A stretch of DNA of 64,000 nt from Xanthostigma xanthostigma (Eukaryota > Arthropoda > Insecta > Raphidioptera > Raphidiidae). The notes under the pieces were generated by a model that saw only the letters and a program-made list of their open reading frames with translations, was not told the origin of the DNA and made no database searches. The first letter of the stretch is position 1. Each line of letters begins with the position of its first letter. The stretch lies in the NCBI GenBank assembly GCA_963575645.1, contig OY754468.1:23212465-23276464 (forward strand). Reading direction: 5' to 3'. Position numbers and translations under genes: made by a program. Positions 21,941 through 32,710 of this stretch are shown piece by piece.

Positions 21941-22379
21941 TAGTCCGGGAGGTGGTGTCAAAATTGCTCAGTGTTTGAATTTAAAATCGATATTTTCAGA
22001 ACGAATAGTAGGAATAGAATGTTTCAGTTCCTACTATTCGTTCTGGAAATATCGATTTTAAATTCAAACACTGAGCAATTGATATTCTTTTAAAGGAAAT
22101 CATTCATGACTGACGATGTTTCCCTCGTCGGGAAAGTGACTGACGAGTATTTTCACGTTTAATCATCAATTATTTACAATCTAACAAATTTTCATCAGCA
22201 GATTTATCACTTTTTTTCATAGTTTTTCCGACGAGTTTCACAGCCTCCCACGCCCACACCCACCGCGGGAGCGCTGACTGACTTTCGATTTCGAACAGAG
22301 TAATGGTTAAACTCTTCAATCAATTACATTTGAGTCGGAGATAAATCACTGATAAATTTTGACACCACACTCCGGACTA
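21941..22379. mobile_element. PIF/Harbinger-type MITE with a 52-bp-arm hairpin
   Basis: Ends TAGTCCGG...GTGTCAAAATT and the mirrored AATTTTGACACCAC...CCGGACTA; TTA flanks both sides (21938-21940 and 22380-22382). Immediately inside the left end lies a second inverted repeat: 21962-22013 pairs with 22029-22080 with one mismatch over 52 bp, separated by 15 bp. The flanking sequence reads continuously across the insertion as a member of the 'TTCGTTAGATG' repeat. Confidence 0.88.
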
Positions 22380-22382
22380 TTA

Positions 22383-22949
22383 GATGTAAGGGTGAAATTT
22401 GGTTACTAGAATTTCACTTAATTTCTGTTTTACATCTGCCCGGCGTCCCACGACTGTACACATTTTTGTACGTATTTTTCCCCCCTTACTAGTACCACTA
22501 AAATCTAGCGGGAAAAACTAAAGCTGTACACATAGTTTACAGGAAAACTATTCCGATGGTTTCAACAGCTACTTTACGAAATACAAAGGCAAATAACATG
22601 CATGATACGGAACCCTCGGCACTGCAACACTCAATACAGGACACAGGTGCATCATTAGAATATTCATCGAAGATATAAATAAAACGGCCGAAGTCAAAGT
22701 GAAAATTTAAAGTAATCAAGTAGCGTATTAACGATCTCCCTAGCTTAATTGCAAAGTGTTTTGAAAAGCAAAATCTGCGAAATTACATTAAAACATAACG
22801 TCATCATTTTTAGATCAAAAGATAAAAGCTTAATTCAGTAATTGCAGTGAATGGCGAACGCGGGTTAGCATGTCACTGAATTATGCTATTATCAGATCAT
22901 AATAAACTAGCTGCACCCGGCCACGCGTTGCAGTGACTAAATCTGGTTT
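22383..22949. other. Repeat remnant then unrecognised spacer
   Basis: The first ~50 bp continue the 'TAGATG...AAATTTGGTTACTAGAATTTC' repeat. The rest is non-coding with no recognised feature. Confidence 0.4.
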
Positions 22950-23800
22950 ACGTTCAACAGATGGCGCTCCCGTTGTCGTAAAATATTTAGTGTAGTGCGT
23001 GTTGCTTTAACGTTCAATAGACGGCACTTTATTCAACAAATGGTGCTCCCGTTGTCGTAGAATAGTTAGTACAACTTGTGTTGCTTTAAAATTCAACAGA
23101 TGGCGCTCCCATTGCCGTAAAATATTTAGTATAGCGTGTGTTACTGAAACATTTAGCATATAACGCTGCATTCAACAAATGGTGCTCCCGTTGCCGTAAA
23201 ATATTTAGTGAGCGTGTGTTACTTTAACATTTAGCATATGGCGCTGTATTCAACAAATGGTGCTCCCGTTGCGTAAAATATTTAGTACAACTTGTGTTGC
23301 TTTAACATTCAACAGACGGCGCTCCCATTGCCGTAAAATATTTAGTATAGCATGTGTTACAGAAACATTTAGCATATGACGCTGTATTCAACAAATGGTA
23401 CTCCCGTTGCCGTAAAATATTTAGTATAACTTGGGTTGCTTTAACATTCAACAGATGGCGCTCCCATTGCCGTAAAATAGTTAGTATAGCATGTGTTACA
23501 GAAACATTTAGCATATGACGCTGTATTCAACAAATGGTACTCCCGTTGCCGTAAAATATTTAGTAAGCGTGTGTTACTTTAACATTTAGCATATGACGCT
23601 GTATTCAACGGGGCTCCCGTTCCCGTAAAATATATAGTACAACTTGTGTTGCTTTAAAGTTCAACAGCTAGCGCTGTATTCAGCAAATGGTGTTACCGTT
23701 GACGTAAAATATTTAGTGTAGCGAGTGTTGCTGTAACGCTCAACCGATGGCGCTCCCGTTGCCGTAAAATATTTAGTATAGCGTGTCTTGGTTTGCTACT
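22950..23800 (+). repeat. Minisatellite with alternating 60- and 79-bp units
   Basis: The phrase TTCAACAGATGGCGCTCCC followed by CCGTAAAATATTTAGTA recurs about a dozen times. Spacing alternates between about 60 bp and about 79 bp; the longer unit has an extra 'ATTTAGCATATGACGCTGTA' type insertion. In the central part the pair forms a higher-order unit of about 139 bp (for example 23308 to 23447 and 23387 to 23526). Reading frames through it are repeat artefacts. Two related units occur at 36655-36790. Confidence 0.9.
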
Positions 23801-24009
23801 CATTAAATACACTACCTACATAAATTATTACACATAATTAGGGCACATTCCTCGATGTTCCAGTTATCCTACGCCAAGCATGTGGGCGAATTTATTAATA
23901 AGCAATAATATGTACTAATCACCTTAATTCCAACCGATTTCAATTAGTATGTAGAATGTGATCTATTTTAAATTTTAACCGATTCAAAAAAGGTTCTCAA
24001 TTCAACACG
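23801..24009. other. No recognised gene
   Basis: Short non-coding spacer. Confidence 0.4.
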
Positions 24010-24174
24010 TATTTTACCATTCCAGCCCACAAGTGGGGAATGGTAAAAATTTTACAATATCTTTTTGTTTTGAGGTCATCCGAATCCAAAAAACATATTT
24101 TTGGAAAAACTTTGTGAGTCTGTTTGTCTATTTGTCTGCTTTTCTGCTTTCTGTTTGTCTGTTAGTCTGTGAGC

Positions 24175-24310
24175 ACAATCCCAGCTTCAATACACGCGTC
24201 GTGTGAAGCCAACACAAAAGTCATATCGAAATACAGCACCACAGCACGTTTGAAACTTAGCAATCAAGGAATCTAGCGGCAAACCAGCCTCACGTGCAGC
24301 GGTCTTAAGA
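24175..24310 (+). repeat. GTGTGAAG / CCTCGTGTGCAGCG repeat, copy 2
   Basis: CGTCGTGTGAAGCC, then AGCAATCAAGGAATCTAGCG and CAGCCTCACGTGCAGCGG, matching 5030-5180 in order and spacing. Confidence 0.55.
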
Positions 24311-24349
24311 GAAAATTGTTATATGTATATTATTTTGATTACAAAAAAT

Positions 24350-24485
24350 TCCATCTAATTGGGCAACGGGACCATTCCAACTTCAAAATGTTGACATTTG
24401 ACATAATACCTATATTAAAGAACTTCAAAATGTTAAAGAAAATAAAATGTCTGATATAGCGTAAGGTGGCGCGGGTAATGGCTAG
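24350..24485 (+). mobile_element. Helitron-like 3' end
   Basis: A short segment beginning CATCTAATTGGGCAACGGGA and ending GGTAATGGCTAG|T. The same segment with the same right flank occurs at 55610-55730, so the Helitron end and its neighbour were copied together. Confidence 0.5.
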
Positions 24486-25030
24486 TATTCAATATGACAT
24501 TTGCTATTCGTTGCCATGGTTACCTACATAATATGTTCCACGTCATGTAAAAATTAATCAAAGCATGCTTAACTAGTTTATTTCTGACAGATCTACAAAA
24601 CAAAAGAACAGCTGATATTTTTTTTATTTTCTCAATATTTCCGCAACTATTAAGTTTAGAAAAAAAATTGTTTACCAAAACTTTCTTGAAATAATAAATA
24701 GAATGATAAGCTGTTATGAATATAGTACCATTATTATATTAAAAACACCGTTATAGCATCTCTTCTGAGCATGCGCCGATTTTCCCCAAAAACAATAGGG
24801 ATTTTCATATTTGCATATCAAACATCCTCCCAAAATTTGGTTTCAATCCTTTCATCCGTTTGACCTGTATCGTGCTCACAGATTAACAAACATACGCACA
24901 GAATTTTTCCAAAAATACGTTTTTTAGGGTCGGGGGACCTCAAAACGAAAAGATATTGTAAAATTTTTGAAATGTGATTTTTGACCTAAACTAGTACCAT
25001 TCCTTACTTGTAGGTTGGAATGGTAAAATA

Positions 25031-25321
25031 TAGGTATAATTCCAACAGTTTACGAATACCTAAACTGAGTACACCTGTAGGTATTATTCATTATTCAGCA
25101 TAGTACATTTGATGATGTTTACATCATATAGGTAACTATATAATAGTTCAAGATGTTCACATAATAGTACTAACGTATTTAGTAGAATAACATATTATTC
25201 TAGCTAAGACGATTTACATAAGCTGCTATCCAACAACAAAACAATATATTACATTATGCAGTAAATACAGTGAAACCTCAAATAAATCAACATACATGGA
25301 AAGGCATCTCAACTAATGTTC
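25031..25321. other. No recognised gene
   Basis: AT-rich spacer between two related repeat copies. Confidence 0.4.
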
Positions 25322-25640
25322 TACCATTCCAACCCACAAGTGGGGAATGGTACTAGTTTAGGTCAAAATTCACTTTTCAAAATTTTACAATATTATTTCG
25401 TTTTGAGGTTCCCCGAATCCAAAAAACATATTTTTGGAAAAAAAACTGTGCGTCTGTCTGTTAGTCTGTGAGCACGATACAGGTCAAACGGATCAGAGGG
25501 ATGAAACTAAATTTTGAGAGTATGTTTGGTATGCAAATATGAAGAGCCCTATTGTTTTTGGGGAAAATATGATATAATATGCTATAATGTTATTTTTTAT
25601 ATAATAATGGTATACTTTTCATACTGGTTTATTATTATTT
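25322..25640 (-). repeat. Inverted partial copy of the TA-flanked element
   Basis: Begins ACCATTCCAACCCACAAGTG and follows, in inverted orientation, the right part of the element at 24680-25028 (CACTTTTCAAAATTTTACAA, ACATATTTTTGGAAAA, GTGAGCACGATACAGGTC, then CTATTGTTTTTGGGGAAAA). The other end is missing. Confidence 0.65.
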
Positions 25641-26591
25641 GTACATTTAGAGCAATAAAAATTTTTTATTATTATTATCGAAATCGTTTTAGGCGTTTCC
25701 ACCAAAAAAATCGCATTTTCAATTTTCGTTCGTCAATAAAACTACCTTATCTGGATTTTCCAAAACAAATGAATAACGGTACATTGTTGGGTCATTAATG
25801 ATATATCGATTTATAAAATATGATCGAAATCGTTTTCGAAAAAATCGCAAATTTCCCTGTGAGATATCTTTAAATATTCGTAATACGCCAGTCAAATGTA
25901 AATTTTTCTATTGACAATGAATCTATCTATCTATAAACAAATATCGAGCCAGGTGTTTTGGCAACGTTATATATTCAGAAAAGGCCAGATTCCACTAAAC
26001 TATTGTAGCCTATAGGTACGAATTATTGTATTGTTAACAGAACTTCATCCGTTAGAAATAAAAATGGACAATAATATACATTCTGGTTTCTGGAAGGTGT
26101 AACAATATTCTAATATCAGTATTCCTTTATATTAATAATATTCTATCTAATGCTTACTACATATAAACACATCAATTCAGCTAAATTTTGCTTTTTTCCA
26201 TTTCAGTTCAACTCCCACGACCCACACAGTAGAGAGCAAACAAACATCTTTGTTCCCCTTATCTCTTGAAAGAATGAAAATTTATAGCTTGTTGATTATG
26301 CTTCGATTAGATTGCATTTTAATATTTAAATTTGACCTTAAAGTGAAATTGAAAACATTCAACTTTGTGCTTGAAGATTGCAAGCTATAACTACTGTTTT
26401 AATGTAAATATTTCAATAAATAAACAAAAAAAAATATATCAGCAATTTTAATCATAGCGCACTATATTATTTACACGAACCATTTCGACTCCTTTTTCGG
26501 TCTCTCTCTACTTCGAGGCTAGTTACGTTACAGAACTGAACATATTCAGGGAGGTTAAATTTATCATAAAGAAGCATTATTCTAAATTACA
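25641..26591. other. No recognised gene
   Basis: AT-rich non-coding DNA. Confidence 0.4.
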
Positions 26592-27019
26592 TAGGTCAGT
26601 AAAATGAAGATAATTTCACCCTAACATTTCCACAAAATCGCAAAAGGGTGCAAATTTAAGGAAAATTTTATATAAGTATGATACACAATCTATCAAAATT
26701 GCACCTTCGTGCGATGACTGAAACTTGTTAAAAAACGTTAAAAAAGTTAAAAACTGTATTTCGTCAGTTTTCTGCTTGTATCTTGACAAAACCTAAATTG
26801 CAAAAGACTACAAATTTGAGGGAACATTTATATAAGTATGATACACAATCTGTCAAAATTGCACCTTCGTGCGATGACTGGACCTTGTTAAAAAAGAGTT
26901 AAAAACTGTGTTTCAACAGTTTTTTGCTTGGATCTTGTCAAAATTCAATGTTGTAACCATGGCAAAGTTCTTATAACTTTCAAATTAGTGGAAACTGACT
27001 TCGTCATTTTACTGGCCTA
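26592..27019. mobile_element. TIR element, ~428 bp, with an internal ~165-bp duplication
   Basis: TAGGTCAGTAAAATGA at the left is mirrored by TCATTTTACTGGCCTA at the right; the outer TA may be the target duplication. Inside, a ~165-bp unit occurs twice (about 26632 and 26797), sharing ATAAGTATGATACACAATCT and GCACCTTCGTGCGATGACTG. Confidence 0.65.
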
Positions 27020-27034
27020 TACATGCGTTTAGGT

Positions 27035-27110
27035 CAGGGGTGGCGAACATCTATGTGCCAATTTTTTTCAAAAATCTTTAGTGAAACCATGACGTGCCGA
27101 AATTTTGTTG
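27035..27110. mobile_element. Possible hAT left terminus without partner
   Basis: CAGGGGTGGCGAACAT is the usual start of some hAT MITEs and resembles the CAGGGGTCGGCAACC end at 57954. No matching right end or 8-bp duplication was found downstream. Confidence 0.35.
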
Positions 27111-27385
27111 TTAAAAAATGAATAAAACATAGATGAAAAGAATAATTTTAATAATACACTGAGCAGTATGAAACTTTTTCGTATTTGTTATTTGCTGATA
27201 GTCAATTTTTGTCGACATATTCTAGCATATTTTTAATTATTTCGATTTAGATCAATATTACCCCTGGTGAAATCGTTTCCAAGATACGAATGCTCAAAAG
27301 TCACGATTATGGGTACTCAATGACTAATTGACTGACGGCTACATCATCATAAATCTAGAGTGCTTCCTATCAAGCAATTTGCAAC

Positions 27386-27913
27386 ATATACGCTAGGAAA
27401 GTATCTTTGACACGGGACCTTCGCACCATCTCGTGTTTGATTTTTCAAAAGTGGTTCACCCAAAACTTACCAAACACATGGAAACCAGCGTTATTCTTAA
27501 TTATAAAAAAATATTTAGGTACGCAAAATGTCAATAAAAAATTTTAAATTATTTTTGTTAACAAAATAACAATTATGATATTTTTCATGTATTTAATAAT
27601 GATTACAGACGTAAAATAAAATTTAATTACCCTTGACGACGTACTGCTGCATTCCATTTTTTTCCTCTCTAATTCATAAGAAAATCCAGGAAAACGGTGG
27701 AATTGTAATTCTGGATGTTTATTTGGTGTATCTTTACAATCAACAACACAGCACTTCGGATTTGATAGCTTTTTCCCCATTTTATTCGACAATTAATCCT
27801 TATTAAAATGCACGTATAACTACTGATACTAAAGTTTTGACTGAACTAGATTTAAAAAAAACTACGAGAAGGCACAAAAGTCGCCTGTCAAAAGATACTT
27901 TCCTACCGTATAT
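27386..27913 (-). mobile_element. P-element-like remnant, ~528 bp
   Basis: ATATACGCTAGGAAAGTATC at the left is mirrored by a near-identical sequence ending CGTATAT at the right, and pairing continues through CTTTGACA. Between them lies a THAP exon (27631-27780, minus). P-element transposases begin with a THAP zinc finger, so an internally deleted P-like transposon is the simplest reading. No convincing 8-bp target duplication was found. Confidence 0.55.
27631..27780 (-). pseudogene. THAP zinc-finger exon with a 1-nt frameshift
   Basis: From an ATG at 27780 the minus strand encodes CCVVDCKD, then HPELQFHRFPGF: the two first zinc-binding cysteines and the FHRFP block of THAP domains. A 7-base homopolymer (T at 27657-27663, A on the coding strand) then breaks the frame; in the neighbouring frame the sequence reads KKWNAAVRRQ, the expected continuation with its conserved tryptophan. 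A GTAATT splice donor follows (27630-27625), where THAP genes commonly have an intron. The following exon with the remaining Zn ligands was not found. THAP domains bind DNA in P-type transposases and in host transcription factors; the surrounding inverted repeats favour a transposon origin. Confidence 0.7.
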
Positions 27914-28070
27914 AGTGTTCAAGGTGATTATGACAAAAATCAGAAAATCAATAAAAATCCAACAGGGTGCGCTCTTGAAAAGTTACGGAGTACAGTCAGA
28001 CGGTGCATTCTAGTAGATTGGGATTATTTACTTAGCGAAATGTTATGAAATCCCAAAAACATAAATGTTA
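27914..28070. other. Short unrecognised spacer
   Basis: Non-coding. Confidence 0.3.
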
Positions 28071-28303
28071 AAAAGCGTAATAATTTATTCCACCAAAAAC
28101 AAATGTGACTAAAACGGACCAAGTTTGGTACCAACAAAAAAGAATTGAGATCTAAAAGGGTGTCAAGTTTTCACTTGACAAGTTTTGAATTTTGTGTGAA
28201 AATTTACTAAGTGAATGCTTGACAAATTTTAGAAGTTTTTGTAGATACCGAAATTGGCCCGTTTTTTCACATTTGTTTTTGGTGGAACAAATTATTACGC
28301 TTT
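28071..28303. mobile_element. Small TIR element, ~233 bp
   Basis: AAAGCGTAATAATTTATTCC and CACCAAAAACAAATGTGA at the left are mirrored at the right (TCACATTTGTTTTTGGTGGA, AATTATTACGCTTT). The central part contains TCAAGTTTTCACTTGACAAG. No target duplication assigned. Confidence 0.65.
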
Positions 28304-28935
28304 ATCAAAATTTTCAGTGTTGTTGATATTTTAAATGTTATGGATTTTATAAATCTGTATAATATATTTCCTATGCAAATACCCTAATTTAATGTTACAT
28401 TAACTCAAAGACAATCTAAAAACATCACAAACGATGCGCAATATGAACTATTATCTATCATACATATTACATGTTAAAATTCATGTGTACTTTTATAAAA
28501 ATATAACTGACTGAGATTAGAATAGACTTCAGTAGTTTGCACAGAGTACCGGCTTCTTAAAAATGCATTAAAATACAAGAAACAAGAAGCTAAGAACCAT
28601 TGAGATTATAGTCAACATGCGATGAAAAATCCTTACCAAAAAAAAGATGGAACACCTTAAAAAGTTTTACAACGTTCTATAATTACAAAAAATTGAGATA
28701 TAATTAATAATTAATGCTAATTGTCCCAAATCTTGTGTTTCCGAGCGTGTAGGCTATGGTCCATTGGTGTTCTACTCAACTAAACAATGTTAGCACGTAG
28801 GTAGAACAACAATTTTTACAACCACCCTTTACATGTATGGAATCCCTCTCAAAATAAAATTCTCAACAATTTAAATATGATTTTCGTTTTTAAACCAAGG
28901 GTTTATATTTTATGAGTGAATTTCAAGCCTTCATT
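28304..28935. other. No recognised gene
   Basis: AT-rich non-coding sequence. Confidence 0.4.
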
Positions 28936-28938
28936 TCG

Positions 28939-29230
28939 TTTAAACCAAGAAGACTGTAACCAGGAGACCCAACTGGAGCGTAGCGGTGGACCGATTTCTG
29001 TCGCATGAACCAATATGGCGTCAGCTACCGGGTAACGCAACACGTTCATGATTTGCATGTGTGTATTGTCTGTGAAGTATGTGAACACGACGCACTATGG
29101 CGAAAACATGCGAAAAAAACCGAAGTTTTCCCAGGTAGTGATAACAAAGCCATCTCGCGTGCGCCAGAAAACGGTCCGTCTCGAAACACGGCAAGCATCG
29201 GAAGCTGGTTCCAGTCGTCTTGGTTTAAAC
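28939..29230. mobile_element. TIR element, ~292 bp
   Basis: GTTTAAACCAAGAAGACTG at the left is mirrored by CAGTCGTCTTGGTTTAAAC at the right with one mismatch, and CCAG/CTGG follow inward. The interior is GC-richer than the surroundings and open on several frames, but these frames are short, overlapping and unrecognised. Confidence 0.6.
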
Positions 29231-29871
29231 ACCTCTGACAGACATACAACGTTGCCACAACAATAGGGTTCTGCTTTGACTTTGTGGAACCCAAGAGGTG
29301 CGTCGGTACGTAAACGCAGGATGGAAGCTAAGTTCCTTACGCATTTTATATTATTGTTTTTAATGTACGTATACACCAAAAACCAACAAAATGATATTTA
29401 ATAAATTCAAATTTTTGTAGCGAACTACTCTATAATCCCAAACTGGCTTTCTTCATTAGAATATATTTTATAAACATAATATATTCTTAGGGATAGAATC
29501 CTATTGTTTTCATTATTTTGGAAAAGCCTTGATGAACAAAAAAAATTATTTTTCTTCATACCTCGATCGAAAGTGCATACTTTCGGCACCAATTGTAAGG
29601 CAGAAAGTCCGACATTTACTCCTTGGTGGGATTACACGATACAATATGGGAAGTTCCTGCGTTCGTGCGGTAGTAAATCAAAAACAATCAATCAACTGTT
29701 GTTTAGATTTCGTTTCCATAACCTATTACATTTTAGCTAATAGTCGCGAACAGCTGTCATTCTTGTTTTACGTATTTAACCTAAAAACTTCTTGCTTGGA
29801 ATTTATCTGTGTGTTTTTTTTGTAATTAATTAATTAATGTATTTACGTGCTTACGACCGAGGTATGAAGAA
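29231..29871. other. No recognised gene
   Basis: Non-coding; a TTAA repeat near 29826-29838. Confidence 0.4.
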
Positions 29872-29997
29872 AAATAGTATACACCACACTGGCCGAAAGT
29901 GTGATATCCTTGCCCCTCGCGCCATGATACCTGAGGCATCATGGCGTACAGGGCAAGCTATCACACTTTCGGCCCTTGTGGTGTTATATACTATTTC
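29872..29997. repeat. Hairpin with ~57-bp arms
   Basis: 29872-29928 pairs with 29938-29997 around a loop of about 9 bases. The arms include AAATAGTATACACCACACT, GGCCGAAAGTGTGATA and CTTGCCCC-GCGCCATGAT, with a few mismatches. The arms are GC-richer than the flanks. It could be a foldback MITE or a source of hairpin RNA. Confidence 0.8.
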
Positions 29998-30642
29998 ATT
30001 TGTGATCTAATAGTCTCTACATTTTACTTCGTTTATGACTCCAGAAACATAAGAAAACTTACACGAAAATAAAAATGAAAAACTTTTCCACTCATACAGC
30101 TTCAAACGTAACATAAAAATATGTATGTATCCTAAAAGTTACTTCTCTCGTGTTACTTATAAATACATTTTCTCAAAGTATATAAAAATGACGGTAGACT
30201 ATATGTCTTATAACAGTTTTAGTAAAATTTTGGTTGATTCCAAATAAATCATATACTTTGGGTTAATAACTCTTGTACTTATACCAAATGTTTATTTACA
30301 CTCAATAATACTACAATGTATCAAAATTGAAATATCACGACTATAGATTTTGGTTCAAAAATAAAAACATTATCAGGCGATATTCTAAAATTTATAAAGG
30401 AGAATAATTTAAGTTACGATACAATTCATTCGAAAATAAAAATATACTAAATTTAGAAAAAAAATCGTGTCGGAAATTTCCAACATAACTGGAAAATTGC
30501 AAGTTCTAGGGTTGGATAACTTAATACTGTTTTAAGAGTGCGAAAGAAAAAAAAAGATAATTTGAAAGAAAACTTTTTTAAATGCAAACAACTAAATTAT
30601 CAATTACTAGTTGGTGTCTATATTTATGGTATTAATTTGTTA
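29998..30642. other. No recognised gene
   Basis: AT-rich non-coding sequence. Confidence 0.4.
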
Positions 30643-31107
30643 TTAACCGACTTCAAAAAAAGGAGGGTATGCAATTCGATTGTATTTTTTTTTTGTATGT
30701 GTCCGTCCATATCTTCGCCGGCTGTGAACTGATTTCGATTATTCCTTTTTAATTCAATACACTATATCCCAAATTTGGTTCCATATAAATTTTAGCAAAA
30801 TCGGTTCAGCAACTTTTTTGAAAATTAACAAAAATTGAAGAAATTTGGAACACCTTTAGAAGGCCTACCCATATTAAACATTAAGTTGTAGTTACTTACT
30901 ACTAAAAAACGTAAAACAAAATCTCTTTTTAAAAAAATTTAACCTTCTTCAAAGCGAGTCACTAAAAAACGTAAAATAACAAAGTTTTGAAGTCGGCGCC
31001 TATTTAATTACTATCACGTTATATGTACTTACATTGATATGGTGTCGATCTCAAAACTTTGTTATTTTACGCTTTTTAGTGACCAGTTTTGAAGGAGGTT
31101 CAATTTA
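30643..31107. repeat. Lepidopteran-type repeat with terminal hairpin
   Basis: Starts TTAACCGACTTCAAAAAAAG, a phrase I recall as common in moth genomes. At the end, 30940-31004 pairs with 31044-31107 (CACTAAAAAACGTAAAATAA and its complement, plus AACTTTG... and GGAGGTTCAATTT parts) to form a hairpin with ~64-bp arms and a ~40-base loop. Confidence 0.6.
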
Positions 31108-31270
31108 AAAATGAAAGATTTTATTTCTTGTTCTTACGAATTTATATCATCCAAAGTTTTTTCGTTGACCTACATTGCAAAATTTACATCTATGAAAAGC
31201 CCGACTGGAAATTAGTTCAGGGAACCCGGATCATGATCAGATCCGGATCAGATTTTCCGGATCAGATTTT

Positions 31271-31610
31271 CTGGATCAGTTCCGGATCAGAGTACAGTAC
31301 TCCATCCTTTGATCTGGTCATCTGATCAGTTCCTGATCAGAGTACAGTACTCCATCCTTTGATCTGGTCATCTGATCAGTTCCTGATCAGAGTACAGTAC
31401 TCCATCTTTTGATCTGGTCATCTGATCAGTTCCTGATCAGAGTACAGTACTCCATCCTTTGATCTGGTCATCTGATCAGTTCCTGATCAGAGTATAGTAC
31501 CCCACCCCTTGATTTGGTGATTTGATCAGAAACTGATCAGTGTTCAGTACTCTTTCCCTTGATCCGGGTATCTGATCAGTTTCTGATCAGAGTACAGTAT
31601 TCTATTCGTT
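31271..31610 (+). repeat. 50-bp tandem array, 7 copies
   Basis: The phrase AGAGTACAGTACTCC recurs at 31289, 31339, 31389, 31439, 31489, 31539 and 31588. Units contain TGATCAGTTCCTGATCAG and TTTGATCTGGTCATC. The first four are nearly identical; the last three have diverged. Confidence 0.95.
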
Positions 31611-31689
31611 AATCCGAAACTGGAACTAATTTATATAATAATAATATATATAATAATATTTAGATAAGAGCTATTCAATAGCATTTCTC

Positions 31690-32312
31690 AAAAATTAGGC
31701 ACTTTGCAGGCTGATGTTGATGCATTAAAATGTGGCCTTTATCGTTTGGTACATTCCAAAACTACTGGGCCTAGAGTGTCAGAGAAGAACGAAGACGTTT
31801 TCTTCAATTGCCTTTCAAAACAACAGCAGATTTTGAGAAGTTGGAGGATTCCTTAAAAGAGGAAAAATTAAATCAAAAGGATGAATTAAAAAATGAAATT
31901 GTAAGTCAATTACCAACTAGTTTTTATCTTATTATTTTACTATTATTTTGTAAAAATACAATCTTATTGTAGGAAAACATTGTATGGAATATCACAATGG
32001 CAAACAGAACTTTGATGCAGAATTTGACAGACGTAATGGCAAAATTCTTTACAGCTGATGTGATCAACCAATTTACAGCCCAAAAACAAACTGGAAATAA
32101 AACTGTTTTCAAAAGTACTGAGTTTGGTTCATGTTTATTTGGTAAATATTAATTATATTTTTCTAAAATATTTATTTTCAGTTTTATAATTGTTGAATGT
32201 TCCAGATATCATGCGTAACGATTTAGAAGACCATGGAATCAGGTTCAAAGATAAAGAATTTTATGATACTGTTGGCAAAATCATAAACAATGCAAAAACT
32301 TGGACTTCATAA
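31690..32312 (+). pseudogene. DUF4806-type protein gene, three exons, frameshifted
   Basis: Exon 1 (to 31900) ends with LPFKTTADFEKLEDSLKEEK, the start of a DUF4806-like domain. Intron 1 is 31901-31972 (GTAAGT...TTGTAG). Exon 2 (31973-32141) continues in frame with NRTLMQNLTDVMAKFFT. Intron 2 is 32142-32205 (GTAAAT...TTCCAG), splitting an Asp codon. Exon 3 (32206-32312) includes DIMRNDLEDHGIRF and NNAKTW and ends in TAA. An AATAAA polyadenylation signal follows at about 32395. Upstream, LGTLQADVDALKCGLYRLV is in another frame, so exon 1 has a frameshift near 31780-31800. DUF4806 has no established biochemical function that I know of. The match to that family is from recalled layout (P-F/L-K-T...L-x-x-L-E, then R-x-M/L...F), not a search. 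Confidence 0.65.
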
Positions 32313-32459
32313 TATAAAAATAATCAATAATAATTAAATTCACTGTTTGAAAATATATCCACTTTAAGTGTACTAGTATAAGCTTATAACTATAAATAAA
32401 ATTAAGGGAAAATGGTAATATTTCGTTAATTATTTAAGGTCCAATAATTATCCAAAAAT

Positions 32460-32710
32460 TAATCCTGATCCTTCAAACGGATCTGGTATGGATCTTTCAG
32501 CCGGATTGGGCATGGATTTTTGAAACGGATCCGGTATGGATCGTTTAGTTGGGTCCGGCATGGATCTTTGAAACGGATCCGGTATGGATCTTCTAGTTGG
32601 ATCCGGCATGGATCTTTGAAACAGATCCAGTATCGATCTTTTAGTCGGATCCGGCATGGATCTTTAAGACGGATCCGACACGGATCTTTTTAATGGATCC
32701 TGTGCGGATC
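32460..32710 (-). repeat. 48-bp tandem array, 5 copies
   Basis: GAAACGGATCCGGTATGG recurs at 32474, 32522, 32570, 32618 and 32666, an exact 48-bp period. Because 48 is divisible by three, the minus strand stays open and reads as a 16-residue repeat; this is probably an artefact of the array. Confidence 0.93.

Larger units (their letters stand above)
24012..25028. mobile_element. TA-flanked TIR element, ~1 kb, with insertions
   Basis: Ends TTTTACCATTCC and GGAATGGTAAAA, flanked by TA (24010-24011 and 25029-25030), as for Tc1/mariner-type elements. Inverted similarity extends about 100 bp inward from each end (ACAATATCTTTT, GTTTTGAGGTC, AAAAAACATA). The first ~35 bp of each end fold back on themselves (ACCATTCC...GGAATGGT). 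The interior contains the GTGTGAAG/CCTCGTG repeat (24175-24310) and a Helitron-like 3' end (CTAG at 24482-24485). No transposase frame. Confidence 0.75.

Noticed and set aside
23302..23514. Minus-strand cysteine-containing open frame
   Set aside because: Lies wholly within the minisatellite and only reflects its repeat.
22950..23800. CRISPR array
   Set aside because: Repeats are long, diverged and directly tandem without unique spacers; context is eukaryotic.
28903..29379. Cluster of open frames on both strands
   Set aside because: Short, mutually overlapping frames in a GC-richer TIR element; no family recognised.
32448..32657. Minus-strand open frame with a 16-residue repeat (RSMPDPTKRSIPDPFQ)
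   Set aside because: It is the translation of a 48-bp tandem array at the end of a transposon; any frame stays open in such an array.
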